64,000 nt of DNA from Sipunculus nudus (lineage: Eukaryota; Annelida; Sipuncula; Golfingiida; Sipunculidae): positions 73,488,300 through 73,552,299 of the forward strand of contig CM049314.1 of the NCBI GenBank assembly GCA_026874595.1. Reading direction: 5' to 3'. The notes under the pieces were generated by a model that was not told where the DNA came from, ran no database searches, and worked only from the letters and a program-made list of their open reading frames with translations. Shown piece by piece: positions 45,360 through 58,600 of the stretch. Every line of letters starts with the position of its first letter. Within the stretch, counting starts at the first letter, position 1. A program made the translations under genes and the position numbers.

Positions 45360-46045
45360 AATACAATTTTAAGGATAGACGTTACGCGAAAAGGATTGTA
45401 GGTGGCGCCACCAGGTTTGTGTATGTTATTCAGGTATCAGAGATCCATGGGCATGCACAATAGGAAATAGGCGAATTTCTTAAAACACTTCTGAGATAAA
45501 TAATAGGATGTATTCTACGAATACATTATTACAGGTGACGTCACCTGTCATGTGTACGAGAAAGCTATAGCCAAGATGGATGGACACGGCAAATCTAAGG
45601 CAGATACATTGAACCACTCCTGAAATATGAGCAATTTCCACCCTAAGCAAACGCACGGATGGACGCCACGTGTAAATAATTGCAAATGGCGCCACCAGTC
45701 TTGAGTACGAGATGAAGGTGTCCAAAAAATTATGGACATACACAATTTTAGCCCAAAACATCGACTCACCCTTGAGTTATGTGCCATTGTCACTAGATAT
45801 AATCACTATCACTATTATCACGGACAGATGGACTACGCAAAAAGGATTGTAGATGGCGCCAGCAATCAATGTTATTCACCAGTTCATATGTGATCCCAAT
45901 ATTTTTGCAGGGTTTCAGAAAGATCGGTCTAGGTATTTCAGAGAAGTTCTCCGGAAACGAACGCGGCCTAGGGTTCTCTGGCGGAAATCGGCTGAAAACA
46001 TAGTATTCGCAAAACCCTGTTTGTCCGATACAGTTATTAATTGCA
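45360..46045. repeat. Array of ~140-bp monomers, second copy of the family at 36780-38100
   Basis: Cores GGTGGCGCCACC (45401-45412), GGTGACGTCACC (about 45534), ATGGCGCCACC (about 45687) and a decayed ATGGCGCCAGC (about 45852), spaced 130-165 bp. After the last core, GTTCATATGTGATCCCAATA and the following ~150 bases (AGATCGGTCTAGG, AGTTCTCCGGAAACGAA, GGCTGAAAACATA) match 37945-38090 in order. Confidence 0.75.
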
Positions 46046-47487
46046 AGCCGTTCACTGGATGAAATATGATACTGGTAGTAACATTCAGGAGATTACTGCA
46101 TGGGTCCTTTAACAATGAATCTCATCCGCAACAAAATAAGAATTTAAAAGGACATAACCAGGAGCAATACTATGCCTATACGTTCACACTATCAGTTCAG
46201 TTTGCCTAATACAAAAGTTTTCCAGCAAAACCATCCCAGCACACAGTTTCAGTACCTTGCATGCGGCTGTTTAACACCTTGTTATGAGTCTGCTTGTTTG
46301 TAAACAGTCCATTTTTTTCTGTTTACCATAACAAGGCCACGTGAACGGAGGTCCGAATTTGAGCCGCAACACGTGATGTTTCAGCCAGCAGGAACATGTA
46401 TTACATTTTTTTTGTCAAGTCAGTCAAGGCATCTCCTGATTGTCACGTTTTCTGGCTCAGCGATCCACAAGGCCCCACGGGCTGTGTTTATGTTGAAACC
46501 TGTGATCGCGCCCGGTCCACTGTTTTAACACTCGACTACAGGAGTAAGCAAACGGTAATAAGGCAATATTTTGGCTATTACAGATTTATTTTAAAGGGAA
46601 GAAACTATTTTTCGTGTTAATTCAACAAGCTTTATAGGTGATTGGGCCCCTTTAAGTAGTCAGGTTCTACAATATTTGACATGATCAAATGTTGTTGTGT
46701 ACTCAGCTACACAGAAAAAGTTAACTTTTTCCATGGTTAGGTCACAGGCAGCTCTAGAACAAAGGCAGTCCTTACAACCGGTGAAAGGCCGTCGACCGGA
46801 ATAAAGGATATTTTTAAATTGAAAATGCATTATGTTATCGAGATTACGTTCGAAATTTAATATGTTGTTCTTTGGGCGTTGCCCTGAAAATCTGACTGAA
46901 TTAACCAAATCCTTTAATATTATAATTAGTAATTTTTTTCTGCCCAGAAAAAAATGACTATGTGTGATAGGATCGGCTTTTTTTTTATAAAGGGGACTAT
47001 CTGTAGTAAATAGACGTCAAATATAGGAATGGTTTCCTATAACAGTTGTTATGCAAGTTTCGGACATAATACAATTAGTCAGTGGTCTTCAACGAGACTG
47101 GGGCAGACAGGTATACCTGGTTTTACTCCTGATAAAGTTACCTTGATCGTTGAGATCGATGTTAGATAAGCAGCAAGTTGAAGGCACACTGCGCTGAGAT
47201 AATACATGCATGTGCAGCCATCTAGTGGCGGGGACTTAAAATAAAATGGTTCAGGTACGTTATGCCACACCTGAATATACAACAGATTTATTGTATTTTT
47301 TCATGTTACTTTCCTCGATCATTCTTCATATAGAACTTCCCTGGCTCAATTTAAGCTTCCAGGGCTGACAATTATGTTTTATATTGACTGAAATATCTAT
47401 ACAAATTGCTTTAATATTTTTTTTCCCGCCGGACATACTCCCCAGATTTTCGGCAATTGTTGACTTTAAAAAAACATATTTAGTAGC

Positions 47488-47493
<6 letters not shown>

Positions 47494-47565
<72 letters not shown>
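47494..47565. repeat. (TA)n microsatellite
   Basis: About 35 TA units with one interruption. Confidence 0.95.
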
Positions 47566-48011
47566 GACGGTATATATACGTAATTCGGTAGCCTATCTAA
47601 CAACCGTAACAAGTGTAACAAGCAAACTTTATAGTCACTTAGTCATAGCAAACACACACACACACATATATATAATATATATTTATATGTATAATATATT
47701 GATTAAGTATTATCAATGCCCATCTATGCATCAAGCATCTCCCCTTAGACACAGCTGGCCCAATCAGTTTTGAATTTATCCCTCTAGTGGTTCAAAAGCT
47801 TGATTCCTGGTTAAAAAAAAGAGATTTCCAGAGGAATGGCGGTGACAAATAAACATAATGTTTGACTGGTTTCTCTTTCATGTCGGGGCCAAAATACGAA
47901 AGTTATCATTCTTTCATGGCCTATATGTAATAATTAGTAATAAATGATAATGATACATAGTGTTTAAACATCATAACATGATTCTTGAATTCTGCTTCAC
48001 AATAAAGATGG

Positions 48012-48034
48012 TGCTGATGCTGATGATGATGATG

Positions 48035-48087
<53 letters not shown>
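48012..48087. repeat. (GAT)n/(ATT)n microsatellite
   Basis: Trinucleotide run changing from GAT to ATT; it produces a spurious poly-Asn frame on the minus strand. Confidence 0.95.
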
Positions 48088-48982
48088 GCTTTAAGAATTT
48101 CAAATTGAATTTCCTAATTATATATTAAGGTTAAAGATACAATTTAAGTATCCCTGTAAAATCAAATTAAAAAAATACTTTAAAAGTCTTTCATCCTCCT
48201 TTGTAAATCTCGGTCGGTAAATATTATTCCATGGTGAATCTAAAAAAACTGTATTCTAGTAGTAAATGAATAAAATAATTTCAAAGCACCATGAAATAAT
48301 TAGACGAAGGACCAAAATAATTAATTTACGAATGCCTCTGCTTTTGTTAGATGGAATGATATAACGCCACCTGTCGCCAAGGGTAAGAACTAACCGCAGA
48401 ATTCTTTTACTTCGGTTTGTCTCTACTTTGTTTAAATGTCCATAATACTATACAAGGTTCCTTGAAAGGAGCCTCAAAATGTAAGTAGAAAACATAACGG
48501 TTGATTTGAGTATTTCGATAGATACCACGTTTAATCTGAAACCTGGTTTGCAAGGTTTGCCCTTAGGAAAGTCAAAATATATACGGATATAATTATTTAT
48601 ATAATTATTGGATATTTTTTATTGAGCATTTTTTTTCATCCATCAATGGCGACGAATGATTTTTTTTTATCTTTTATGAAAACATGATGATAACAGAATT
48701 ATCTTGCCCAGCAGGTTAAGCAAAAATATTTTCTTAAAAGAAATGTCCGAGCTGCGTTAACTCTTCATCGATAAATGTCTACTGAAAATCAATTTTTTTT
48801 TTCGTGCGTGGGAGGTGGGGGGGGGGGGGATAAAAATGATGCGCGGTGCTTGAAACCATATCTGTATTTGGGTTTTTATTCAACAAAAATTAGAAAAAAA
48901 AGTGCATCGAAACAGTACAAAATTTATTCCAACATGATGAAAACGCAAAAATTTAAACAATTTCATATCCAGACACCCTGGA

Positions 48983-49003
48983 CCCCCCCCCCCCCCCCCC
49001 CCC
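48983..49003. repeat. C homopolymer run (about 21 C)
   Basis: An uninterrupted C run; a 13-G run lies 150 bp upstream at 48817-48829. Confidence 0.9.
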
Positions 49004-50237
49004 TATTGATTCGCTTCTATCTTTCCACTTCATTTACTTTTTCAGGTTTATCATTTTATGTATAAATCATAAACAGACGCCACTGAACCTTTAAAAAGGT
49101 AGCACAGCATGCTTAACTCTCTTATTATTGTCTGATCAAACGAAATGAGAAGACTTTAACAAATCTGTAACATGTAATAAAATGAATATACAGAAGAACG
49201 TCATATATCCGAACACCATTTATCCCAAAAATCGTTCATCCGAAAAAAAAACGGAGAACCGAAATTTTTACCATTTATCCAAAACCTGAACTATGACAAA
49301 AAACTCAGAATAAAAATGGTGTGAAAGAACGTCTGATTCAAAACAAAAGTAGCCACATCAGCGGGGATACATATTGCCGACTGATTAATGCCGAGCGTAG
49401 GCAGTAGGTGTGAAAACGCCACGCCAGCCGGGTTGTCCTCGCTTTAATCAGAATGCCCAGGCCGGGCATAAAATTAAAGGACCACTATTCTTTATCAACG
49501 GCTTGTCGAACTCCACATCCAAGAAACATGGCTTCTGGGTCTTTGCTTTGTATTGTTACTCAGTTATTGAAACAATATTAAATTATTAAACAAATTTGAT
49601 TATTTAAACGCGTTTTTAATTACCATGCAGATGTCCTTAGAGAGGCGGAGTAGTCTATTTAATTTAATCATACCGGTTGATGTAAAATTTTCTTTAAAAG
49701 GGTCATTATTTCGTGAATATATAAGGTTAAATTGCTAATTTAATCTACTAAAACGTAAGTTATTTGAAATGGGTCTTTCCCCCCAATATTATATAGATGT
49801 TAAAAGTTTTAAAATATCTGAACGACAGTATCTTGAAATTCATTATGTAAGACAACTATATGCATTATAATAACTACCATATATTTGATATGGGCTTATC
49901 GAACGACAAACAATTTTATTCATTTTTTTTAATGATTTAAAAACTCTATTTGACAGTCACCTCTTTGAAAAATATTCTTTTTTCCACTGTAAAGAAAACA
50001 AACACAAACAGTTATTTTGAAAAAAAAACTTTCACTTTTAAAGTTTCACTTTTTAAAGTTATTCTGTCATCTTACCCTGCAAATCCCTAAATGGATAAAT
50101 ACTCTTATACGCCGGAAATTTGGGGACTACCTCCATTTCCCCAACCCTCTACACACAGGGCCCCTTTCCCTGTCGAAAGATATAGGGGCGGTGGTCGGGG
50201 TTAGGGATGGTTCACCGGACAACGGCTAGCCATAGCC

Positions 50238-53200
50238 TGACACACACCCTTTATACTTGCTTATAAATTTACTTGAGACAGTCTGTGCCATGTCTGTGAC
50301 AATCTTGTGACAGTGACAATCTTGTGACACACACCCCTTATACTTGCTTGTAAATTTGCTTGGGAAAGTCTGTGCCATGTTTGTGACAATCTTGTGACAG
50401 TGACAATCTTGTGACACACACCCTTTATACTTGCTTGTAAATTTTCATGGGCAGTCTGTGCCATGTTTGTGACAATCTTGTGACAGTGACAATCTTGTGA
50501 CACACACCCTTTATAATTGCTTGTAAAAATGCTTGGGAAAGTCTATGCAATGTTTGTGACAATCTTGTGACAGTGACAATCTAGTGAGACACACCCTTTA
50601 TGCTTGCTGGTAAATTTGCTTGGGAAAGTCTATGCCATGTTTGTGACAATATTGTGACAATCTTGTGACACACTCCCTTGATGCTTGCTGGTAAATTTGC
50701 TTGGGAAAGTCTATGCCATGTTTGTGACAATCTTGTGACAGTGACAATCTTGTGACACAAGCCGTTTATACTTGCTTGTAAATTTGCTTGGAAAAGTCTA
50801 TGCCATGTTTGTGACAATCGTGTGACAATCTTGTGACACTCCAATTATGCTAGCTGGTAAATTTGCTTGGGAAAGACTATGCCATGTTTGTGACAATCTT
50901 GTGACAGTGACAATCTTGTGACACACACCCTTTATACTTGGTTGTAAATTTGCTTAGGAAAGTCTGTGCCATGTTTGTGACAATCTTGTGACAGTGACAA
51001 TCTTGTAACACACACCCTTTATACTTGCTTGTAAATTTGTTTGGGAAAGTCTATGCCATGTTTGTGACAATCTTGTGACAATCTTGTGACACACTCCCTT
51101 TATGCTTGCTTGTAAATTTGCTTGGGAAAGTCTATGCCATGTTTGTGACAATCTTGTGACAGTGACAATCTTGTGACACACACCCTTCATAATTGCTTGT
51201 AAAATTGCTTGGGAAAGTCTATGCCATGTTTGTGACAATCTTGTGACAGTGACAATCTTGTGACACACACCCTTTATACTTGCTTGTTAAATTGCTTAGA
51301 AAAGTCTATGCCATGTTTGTGACAATCTTGAGACAGTGACAATCTTGTGACACACACCCTTTACACTTGCTTGTAAGTTTGCTTGGGAAAGTCTATGCCA
51401 TGGTTGTGACAATCTTGTGACAGTGACAATCTTGTGACACACACCCTTTATACTTGGTTGTAAATTTGCTTAGGAAAGTCTGTGCCATGTTTGTGACAAT
51501 CTTGTGACAGTGACAATCTTGTGACACACACCCTTTATACTTGTATGTAAATTTGTTTGGGAAAGTCTATGCCATGTTTGTGACAATCTTGTGACAATCT
51601 TGTGACACACTCCCTTTATGCTTGCTTGTAAATTTCCTTGGGAAAGTCTATGCCATGTTTGTGACAATCTTGTGACAGTGATAATCTTGTGACACACACC
51701 CTTCATAATTGCTTGTAAAATTGCTTGGGAAAGTCTATGCCACGTTTGTGACAATCTTGTGACAGTGACAATCTTGTGACACACACCCTTTATACTTGCT
51801 TGATAATTGCTTAGAAAAGTCTATGCCATGTTTGTGACAATCTTGTGACAGTGACAATCTTGTGACACACTCCCTTTATGCTTACTGGTAAATTTGCTTG
51901 GGAAAGTATATGCCATGTTTGTGACAATCTTGTGACAGTGACAATCTTGTGACACACATCCTTTATGCTTGCTTGTAAATTTGCTTGGGAAAGTCTGTGC
52001 CATGTTTGTGACAATCTTGTGACAGTGACAATCTTGTGACACACACCCTTTATAATTATTTGTAAAATTGCTTGGGAAAGTCTATGCCATGTTTGTGACA
52101 ATCTTGTGACAGTGACAATCTTGTGACACACACCCTTTATACCTGCTTGTAAATTTGCTTAGGAAAGTCTGTGCCATGTTTGTGACAATCTTGTGACAGT
52201 GACAATCTTGTGACACACACCCTTTATACTTGCTTGTAAATTTGTTTGGGAAAGTCTATGTCATGTTTGTGACAATCTTGTGACAATCTTGTGACACACT
52301 CCCTTTATGCTTGCTGGTAAATTTGCTTGGGAAAGTCTATGCCATGTTTGTGACAATTTTGTGACAGTGACAATCTTGTGACACACACCCTTTTACTTGC
52401 TTGTAAATTTGCTAAGGAAAGTCTGTGCCATGTTTGTGACAATCTTGTGACACACTCCCTTTATGCTTGCTGGTAAATTTGCTTGGGAAAGTTTATGCCA
52501 TGTTTGTGACAATCTTGTGACAGTGACAATCTTGTGACACACACCCTTTATACTTGCTTGTAAATTTGCTTGGGACAGTCTATGCCATGTTTGTGACAAT
52601 CTTGTGACAGTGACAATCTTGTGACACGCACCCTTTATACTTGCTTGTAAATTTTCATGGGAAAGTCTGTGCCATGTTTGTGAGAATCTTGTGACAGTGA
52701 CAATCTTGTGACACACACCCTTTATAATTACTTGTAAAATTGCTTGGGAAAGTCTATGCCATGTTTGTGACAATCTTGTGACAGTGACAATCTTGTGACA
52801 CACTCCCTTGATGCTTGCTAGTAAATTTGCTTGGGAAAGTCTATGCCATGTTTGTGACAATCTTGTGACAGTGACAATCTTGTGACACACGCCGTTTATA
52901 CTTGCTTGTAAATTTGCTTGGGAAAGTCTATGCCATGTTTGTGACAATCTTGTGACAGTGACAATCTTGTGACACATACCCTTTATACTTGCTTGTAAAT
53001 TTGCTTGGAAAAGTCTATGCCATGTTTGTGACAATCGTGTGACAATCTTGTGACACTCCCATTATGCTAGCTGTTAAATTTGCTTGGGAAAGACTATGCC
53101 ATGTTTGTGACAATCTTGTGACAGTGACAATCTTGTGACACACACCCTTTATACTTGGTTGTAAATTTGCTTGGGAAAGTCTATGCCATGTTTGTGACAA

Positions 53201-54925
53201 TCTTGTGACAGTGACAATCTTGTGACACACACCCTTTATACTTGCTTGTTAAATTGCTTAGAAAAGTCTATGCCATGTTTGTGACAATCTTGTGACGATC
53301 TTGTGACACACTCCCTTTATGCTTGCTTGTAAATTTGCTTGGGAAAGTCTATGCCATGTTTGTGACAATCTTGTGACAGTGACAATCTTGTGACACACAC
53401 CCTTCATAATTGCTTGTAAAATTGCTTGGGAAAGTCTATGCCATGTTTGTGACAATCTTGTGACAGTGACAATCTTGTGACACACACCCTTTATACTTGC
53501 TTGTTAAATTGCTTAGAAAAGTCTATGCCATGTTTGTGACAATCTTGTGACAGTGACAATCTTGTGACACACACCCTTTATACTTGCTTGTACGTTTGCT
53601 TGGGAAAGTCTATGCCATGGTTGTGACAATCTTGTGACAGTGACAATCTTGTGACACACACCCTTTATACTTGCTTGTAAATTTGCTTGGAAAAGTCTAT
53701 GCCATGTTTGTGACAATCTTGTGACAATCTTGTGACACACTCCCTTTATGCTTAATGGTAAATTTGCTTGGGAAAGTCTATGCCATGTTTTTGACAATCT
53801 TGTGACAGTGACAATCTAGTGACACACACCCTTTATACTTGCTTGTAAATTTGCTTGAGAAAGTCTATGCCATGTTTGTGACAATCTTGTGACAGTGACA
53901 ATTTTGTGACACACACCCTTTATACTTGCTTGTAAATTTGCTTGGGAAAGTCTGTGCCATGTTTGCGACATGTTTGTGACAGTGACAATCTTGTGACACA
54001 CACAATTTATACTTGCTTGTAAATTTGTTTGGGAAAGTCTATGCCATGTTTGTGACAATCTTGTGACAATCTTGTGACACACACCCTTTATGCTTGCTGG
54101 TAAAATTGCTTGGGAAAGTCTATGCCATGTTTGTGACAATCTTGTGACAATCTTGTGAAACACAGCCTTTATACTTGTTGTAAATTTTCATGGGACAGTC
54201 TGTGCCATGTTTGTGACAATCTTGTGACAGTGACAATCTTGTGACACATACCCTTTATAATTGCTTGTAAAATTGCTCAGGAAAGTTTATGCCATGTTTG
54301 TGACAATCTTGTGACAGTGACAATCTTGTGACACACACCCTTTATGCTTGCTTGTAAATTTGCTTGGGAAAGTCTATGCCATGTTTGTGACAATCTTGTG
54401 ACAGTGACAATCTTGTGACACACACCCCTTTATACTTACTTGTAAATTTGTTTGGGAAAGTCTATGCCATGTTTGTGACAATCTTGTGACAATCTTGTGA
54501 CACACATCCTTTATGCTTGCTGGTAAATTTGCTTGGGAAAGTCAATGCCATGTTTGTGACAATCTTGTGACACACTCCCTTGATGCTTGCTAGTAAATTT
54601 GCTTGGGAAAGTCTATGCCATGTTTGTGACAATCTTGTGACAGTGACAATCTTGTGACACACACCCTTTATAATTGCTTGTAAAAATGCTTAGGAAAGTC
54701 TATGCCATCTTTGTGACAATCTTGTGACAGTGACAATATTGTGACACACACCCTTAATACTTGCTTGTAAATTTGCTTAGGAAAGTCGGTGCCATGTTTG
54801 TGACAATCTTGTGACAGTGACAATCTTGTGACACACATCCTTTATACTTGCTTGTAAATTTGTTTGGGAAAGTCTATGCCATGTTTGTGACAATCTTGTG
54901 ACAATCTTGTGACACACTCCCTTTA
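50238..54925 (-). repeat. Satellite array 1, 87-bp monomers, minus orientation
   Basis: About 55 head-to-tail monomers. Read on the minus strand each is TGTGTGTCACAAGATTGTCA, then CTGTCACAAGATTGTCACAA, ACATGGCATAGACTTTCCCA, AGCAAATTTACAAGCAAGTA and TAAAGGG (87 bp). Variants lack CTGTCA (81 bp) or 17 bp (70 bp). Larger blocks recur: landmarks at 50819 and 53036, and at 51401 and 53618, are each 2,217 bp apart. The many overlapping ORFs arise because the monomer is a multiple of three and has few stops in two frames. Confidence 0.95.
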
Positions 54926-55684
54926 TCTTAATAGTGAGAAACACTAACTTTAGTTTTCCATGCCTGAAGGGTTAGGGTAACCCGTATCACAGATATAGTA
55001 TATATTAAGAGTGAAAAACAATTACTGGAGTATTTCATGCCCGAAGGGTTAGGGTAACCCGTATCTCCTATATACCAAACATTAATATTGACAAAAATTT
55101 TCGGGAGGATTTCATGCCCGAATGGATAGGTAACCCATATCCTGACTATAGCATATATTAATATTAGTGACAAACACTGACTGGAGTATTTATGCTTGAA
55201 GGGTTAGGGTAACCCGTATCACATATATAGCATATATTAAAAGGGACAAACACTTACTGGAGTATTTCATGCCTGAAGGGTTAAGGTTACCCGTTTTTGG
55301 ATATACCTTATATTAATAGTGACAAACACGACAGATTTCATGCCCATCGGGTTAGGGGATCTCGTATTCCAGATTTAGCGCATATTAATAGCGACAAACA
55401 AAATCTGGAGTTTTCATGCCCAAAGATTTACTGTAACCTGTATCTTGCATTTATGATATATTTATTAATGACACACACTTACTGGTTATTTTATGCCCGA
55501 AGGGTTAGGGTAACCCATATACCGGATATAGCACATATTAATAGTGACAAATACATACTAGAGTTTTTCACACCTGAAGGGTAACCCGTATCCCAGATAT
55601 ATCAAATATTCAAAGTAACAAACACTTACTGGAGTATTTCATGCCAAAGGGTTAGGGTAACCTGTATACCAGATATAGCACATT
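54926..55684 (+). repeat. Spacer S1 between satellite arrays, ten ~75-bp units
   Basis: Ten diverged units of the form ATTAATAGTGACAAACACTT, ACTGGAGTATTTCATGCCCG, AAGGGTTAGGGTAACCCGTA, TCCCAGATATAGCACAT. Four units keep the exact inverted motif GGGTTAGGGTAACCC. Unrelated to the 87-bp monomer. Short ORFs in it are not supported. Confidence 0.92.
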
Positions 55685-58600
55685 CACTGTCACAAGATTG
55701 TCACAAACATGGCATAGACTGTCCCAAGCAAATTTACAAGCAAGTATAAAGGGTGTGTGTCACAAGATTGTCACTGTCACAAGATTGTCACAAACATGGC
55801 ATAGATTGTCCCAAGCAAATTTACCAGCAAGTATAAAGGGTGTGTGTCACAAGATTGTCACTGTCACAAGATTGTCACAAACATGGCATAGACTTTCCCA
55901 CGCAAATTTACCAGCAAGCATAAAGGGAGTGTGTCACAAGATTGTCACAAGATTGTCATAAACATGGCATAGACTTTCCCAAACAAATTTACAAGCAAGT
56001 ATAAAGGGTGTGTGTCACAAGATTGTCACTGTCACAAGATTGTCATAAACATGGCATAGACTTTTCCAAGCAAATTTACCAGCAAGTATAAAGGGTGTGT
56101 GTCACAAGATTGTCACTGTCACAAGATTGTCACAAACATGGCATAGATTGTCCCAAGCAAATTTACCAGCAAGTATAAAGGGTGTGTGTCACAAGATTGT
56201 CACTGTCACAAGATTGTCACAAACATGGCATAGACTTTCCCACGCAAATTTACCAGCAAGCATAAAGGGAGTGTGTCACAAGATTGTCATAAACATGGCA
56301 TAGACTTTCCCAAACAAATTTACAAGCAAGTATAAAGGGTGTGTGTCACAAGATTGTCACTGTCACAAGATTGTCACAAACATAGCATAGACTTTCCCAA
56401 GCAAATTTACCAGCAAGTACAAAGGGTGTGTGTCACAAGATTGTCACTGTCACAAGATTGTCACAAACATGGCATAGAGTTTCCCAAGCAAATTTACCAG
56501 CAAGCATAAAGGGAGTGTGTCACAAGATTGTCACAAGATTGTCACAAACATGGCATAGACTTTCCCAAACAAATTTACAAGCAAGTATAAAGGGTGTGTG
56601 TCACAATATTGTCACTGTCACAAGATTGTCACAAACATGGCATAGACTTTCCCAAGCAATTTTACAAGAAATTATAAAGGGTGTGTGTCACAAGATTGTC
56701 ACTGTCACAAGATTGTCACAAACATGGCACAGACTTTCCCATGAAAATTTACAAGCAAGTATAAAGGGTGTGTGTCACAAGATTGTCACTGTCACAAGAT
56801 TGTCACAAACATGGCATAGACTGTCCCAAGCAAATTTACAAGCAAGTATAAAGGGTGTGTGTCACAAGATTGTCACTGTCACAAGATTGTCACACACATG
56901 GCATAGACTTTCCCAAGCAAATTTACCAGCAAGCATAAAGGGAGTGTGTCACAAGATTGTCACAAGATTGTCACAAACATGGCACAGACTTTCCTAAGCA
57001 AATTTACAAGCAAGTAAAAGGGTGTGTGTCACAAGATTGTCACTGTCACAAGATTGTCACAAACATGGCATAGACTTTTCCAAGCAAATTTACCAGCAAG
57101 CATAAAGGGAGTGTGTCACAAGATTGTCACAAGATTGTCACAAACATGACATAGACTTTCCCATACAAATTTACAAGCAAGTATAAAGGGTGTGTGTCAC
57201 AAGATTGTCACTGTCACAAGATTGTCACAAACATGGCACATACTTTCCTAAGCAAATTTACAAGCAAGTATAAAGGGTGTGTGTCACAAGATTGTCACTG
57301 TCAGAAGATTGTCACAAACATGGCATAGACTTTCCCAAGCAATTTTACAAGCAATTATAAAGGGTGTGTGTCACAAGATTGTCACTGTCACAAGATTGTC
57401 ACAAACATGGCATAGACTTTCCCAAGCAAATTTACAAGCAAGCATAAAGGGAGTGTGTCACAAGATTGTCACTGTCACAAGATTGTCACAAACATGGCAT
57501 AGACTTTCGCAAACAAATTTACAAGTAAGTATAAAGGGTGTGTGTCACTAGATTGTCACTGTCACAAGATTGTCACAAACATGGCACAGACTTTCCTAAG
57601 CAAATTTACAAGCAAGTATAAACGGCGTGTGTCACAAGATTGTCACTGTCACAAGAATGTCACAAACATGGCATAGACTTTCCCAAGCAAATTTACAAGC
57701 AAGTATAAAGGGAGTGTGTCACAAGATTGTCACAAGATTGTCACAAACATGGCATAGACTTTTCCAAACAAATTTACAAGCAAGTATAAAGGGTGTGTGT
57801 CACAAGATTGTCACTGTCACAAGATTGTCACAAACATGGCACAGACTTTCCTTAGCAAATTTACAAGCAAGTATAAAGGGAGTGTGTCACAAGATTGTCA
57901 CAAGATTGTCACCAAAATGGCATTGACTTTCCAAAACAAATTTACAAGCAAGTATAAAGGGTGTGTGTCACAAGATTGTCACTGTCACAAGATTGTCACA
58001 AACATGGCACAGACTTTCCTAAGCAAATTACAAGCAAGTATAAAGGGTGTGTGTCACAAGATTGTCACTGTCACAAGATTGTCACAAACATGGCATAGAC
58101 TTTCCCAAGCAATTTTACAAGCAATTATAAAGAGTGTGTGTCACAAGATTGTCACTGTCACAAGATTGTCACAAACATGGCACAGACTTTCCCATGAAAA
58201 TTTACAAGCAAGCATAAAGGGTGTGTGTCACAAGATTGTCACTGTCACAAGATTGTCACAAACATGGCATAGACTTTCCCAAGCAAATTTACCAGCAAGC
58301 ATAAAGGGAGTGTGTCACAAGATTGTCACAAGATTGTCACAAACATGGCATAGACTTTCCCAAACAAATTTACAAGCAAGTATAAAGGGTGTGTGTCACA
58401 AGATTGTCACTGTCACAAGATTGTCATAAACATGGCACAGACTTTCCTAAGCAAATTTACAAGCAAGTATAAAGGGTGTGTGTCACAAGATTGTCACAGT
58501 CACAAGATTGTCACAAACATGGCATAGACTTTCCCAAGCAATTTTACAAAAAATTTAAAGGGTGTGTGTCACAAGATTGTCACTGTCACAAGATTGTCAC

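Larger units (their letters stand above)
42771..50237. other. Intergenic, no recognisable gene
   Basis: AT-rich sequence with several homopolymer and dinucleotide runs and the repeat at 45360-46045. 49190-49440 includes CATATATCCGAACACC and TCATCCG wording that resembles ends of Tigger/pogo-type MITEs. Short ORFs show no conserved motif. Confidence 0.45.

Noticed and set aside
47384-47773. 129-codon plus-strand frame with Tyr-Ile repeats
   Set aside because: Translation of (TA)n and (CA)n; no support as a gene.
47921-48103. Poly-Asn/His minus-strand frame
   Set aside because: Translation of the (ATT)n/(GAT)n microsatellite.
52393-53034. 213-codon minus-strand frame of 29-residue repeats (CHKIVTVTRLSQTWHRLSQ type) and the many similar frames across 50.2-64.0 kb
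   Set aside because: The 87-bp monomer is a multiple of three with no stop in two frames, so long repetitive frames arise automatically on the monomer strand. They break wherever a 70-bp monomer occurs, two frames are open at once, and there is no conserved start, signal or domain.
55297-55584. 95-codon plus-strand frame in spacer S1, repeated at 60327-60614 in S2
   Set aside because: It is kept because the spacers are recent copies. It spans several diverged ~75-bp units with no periodic coding constraint, and has no recognisable domain.
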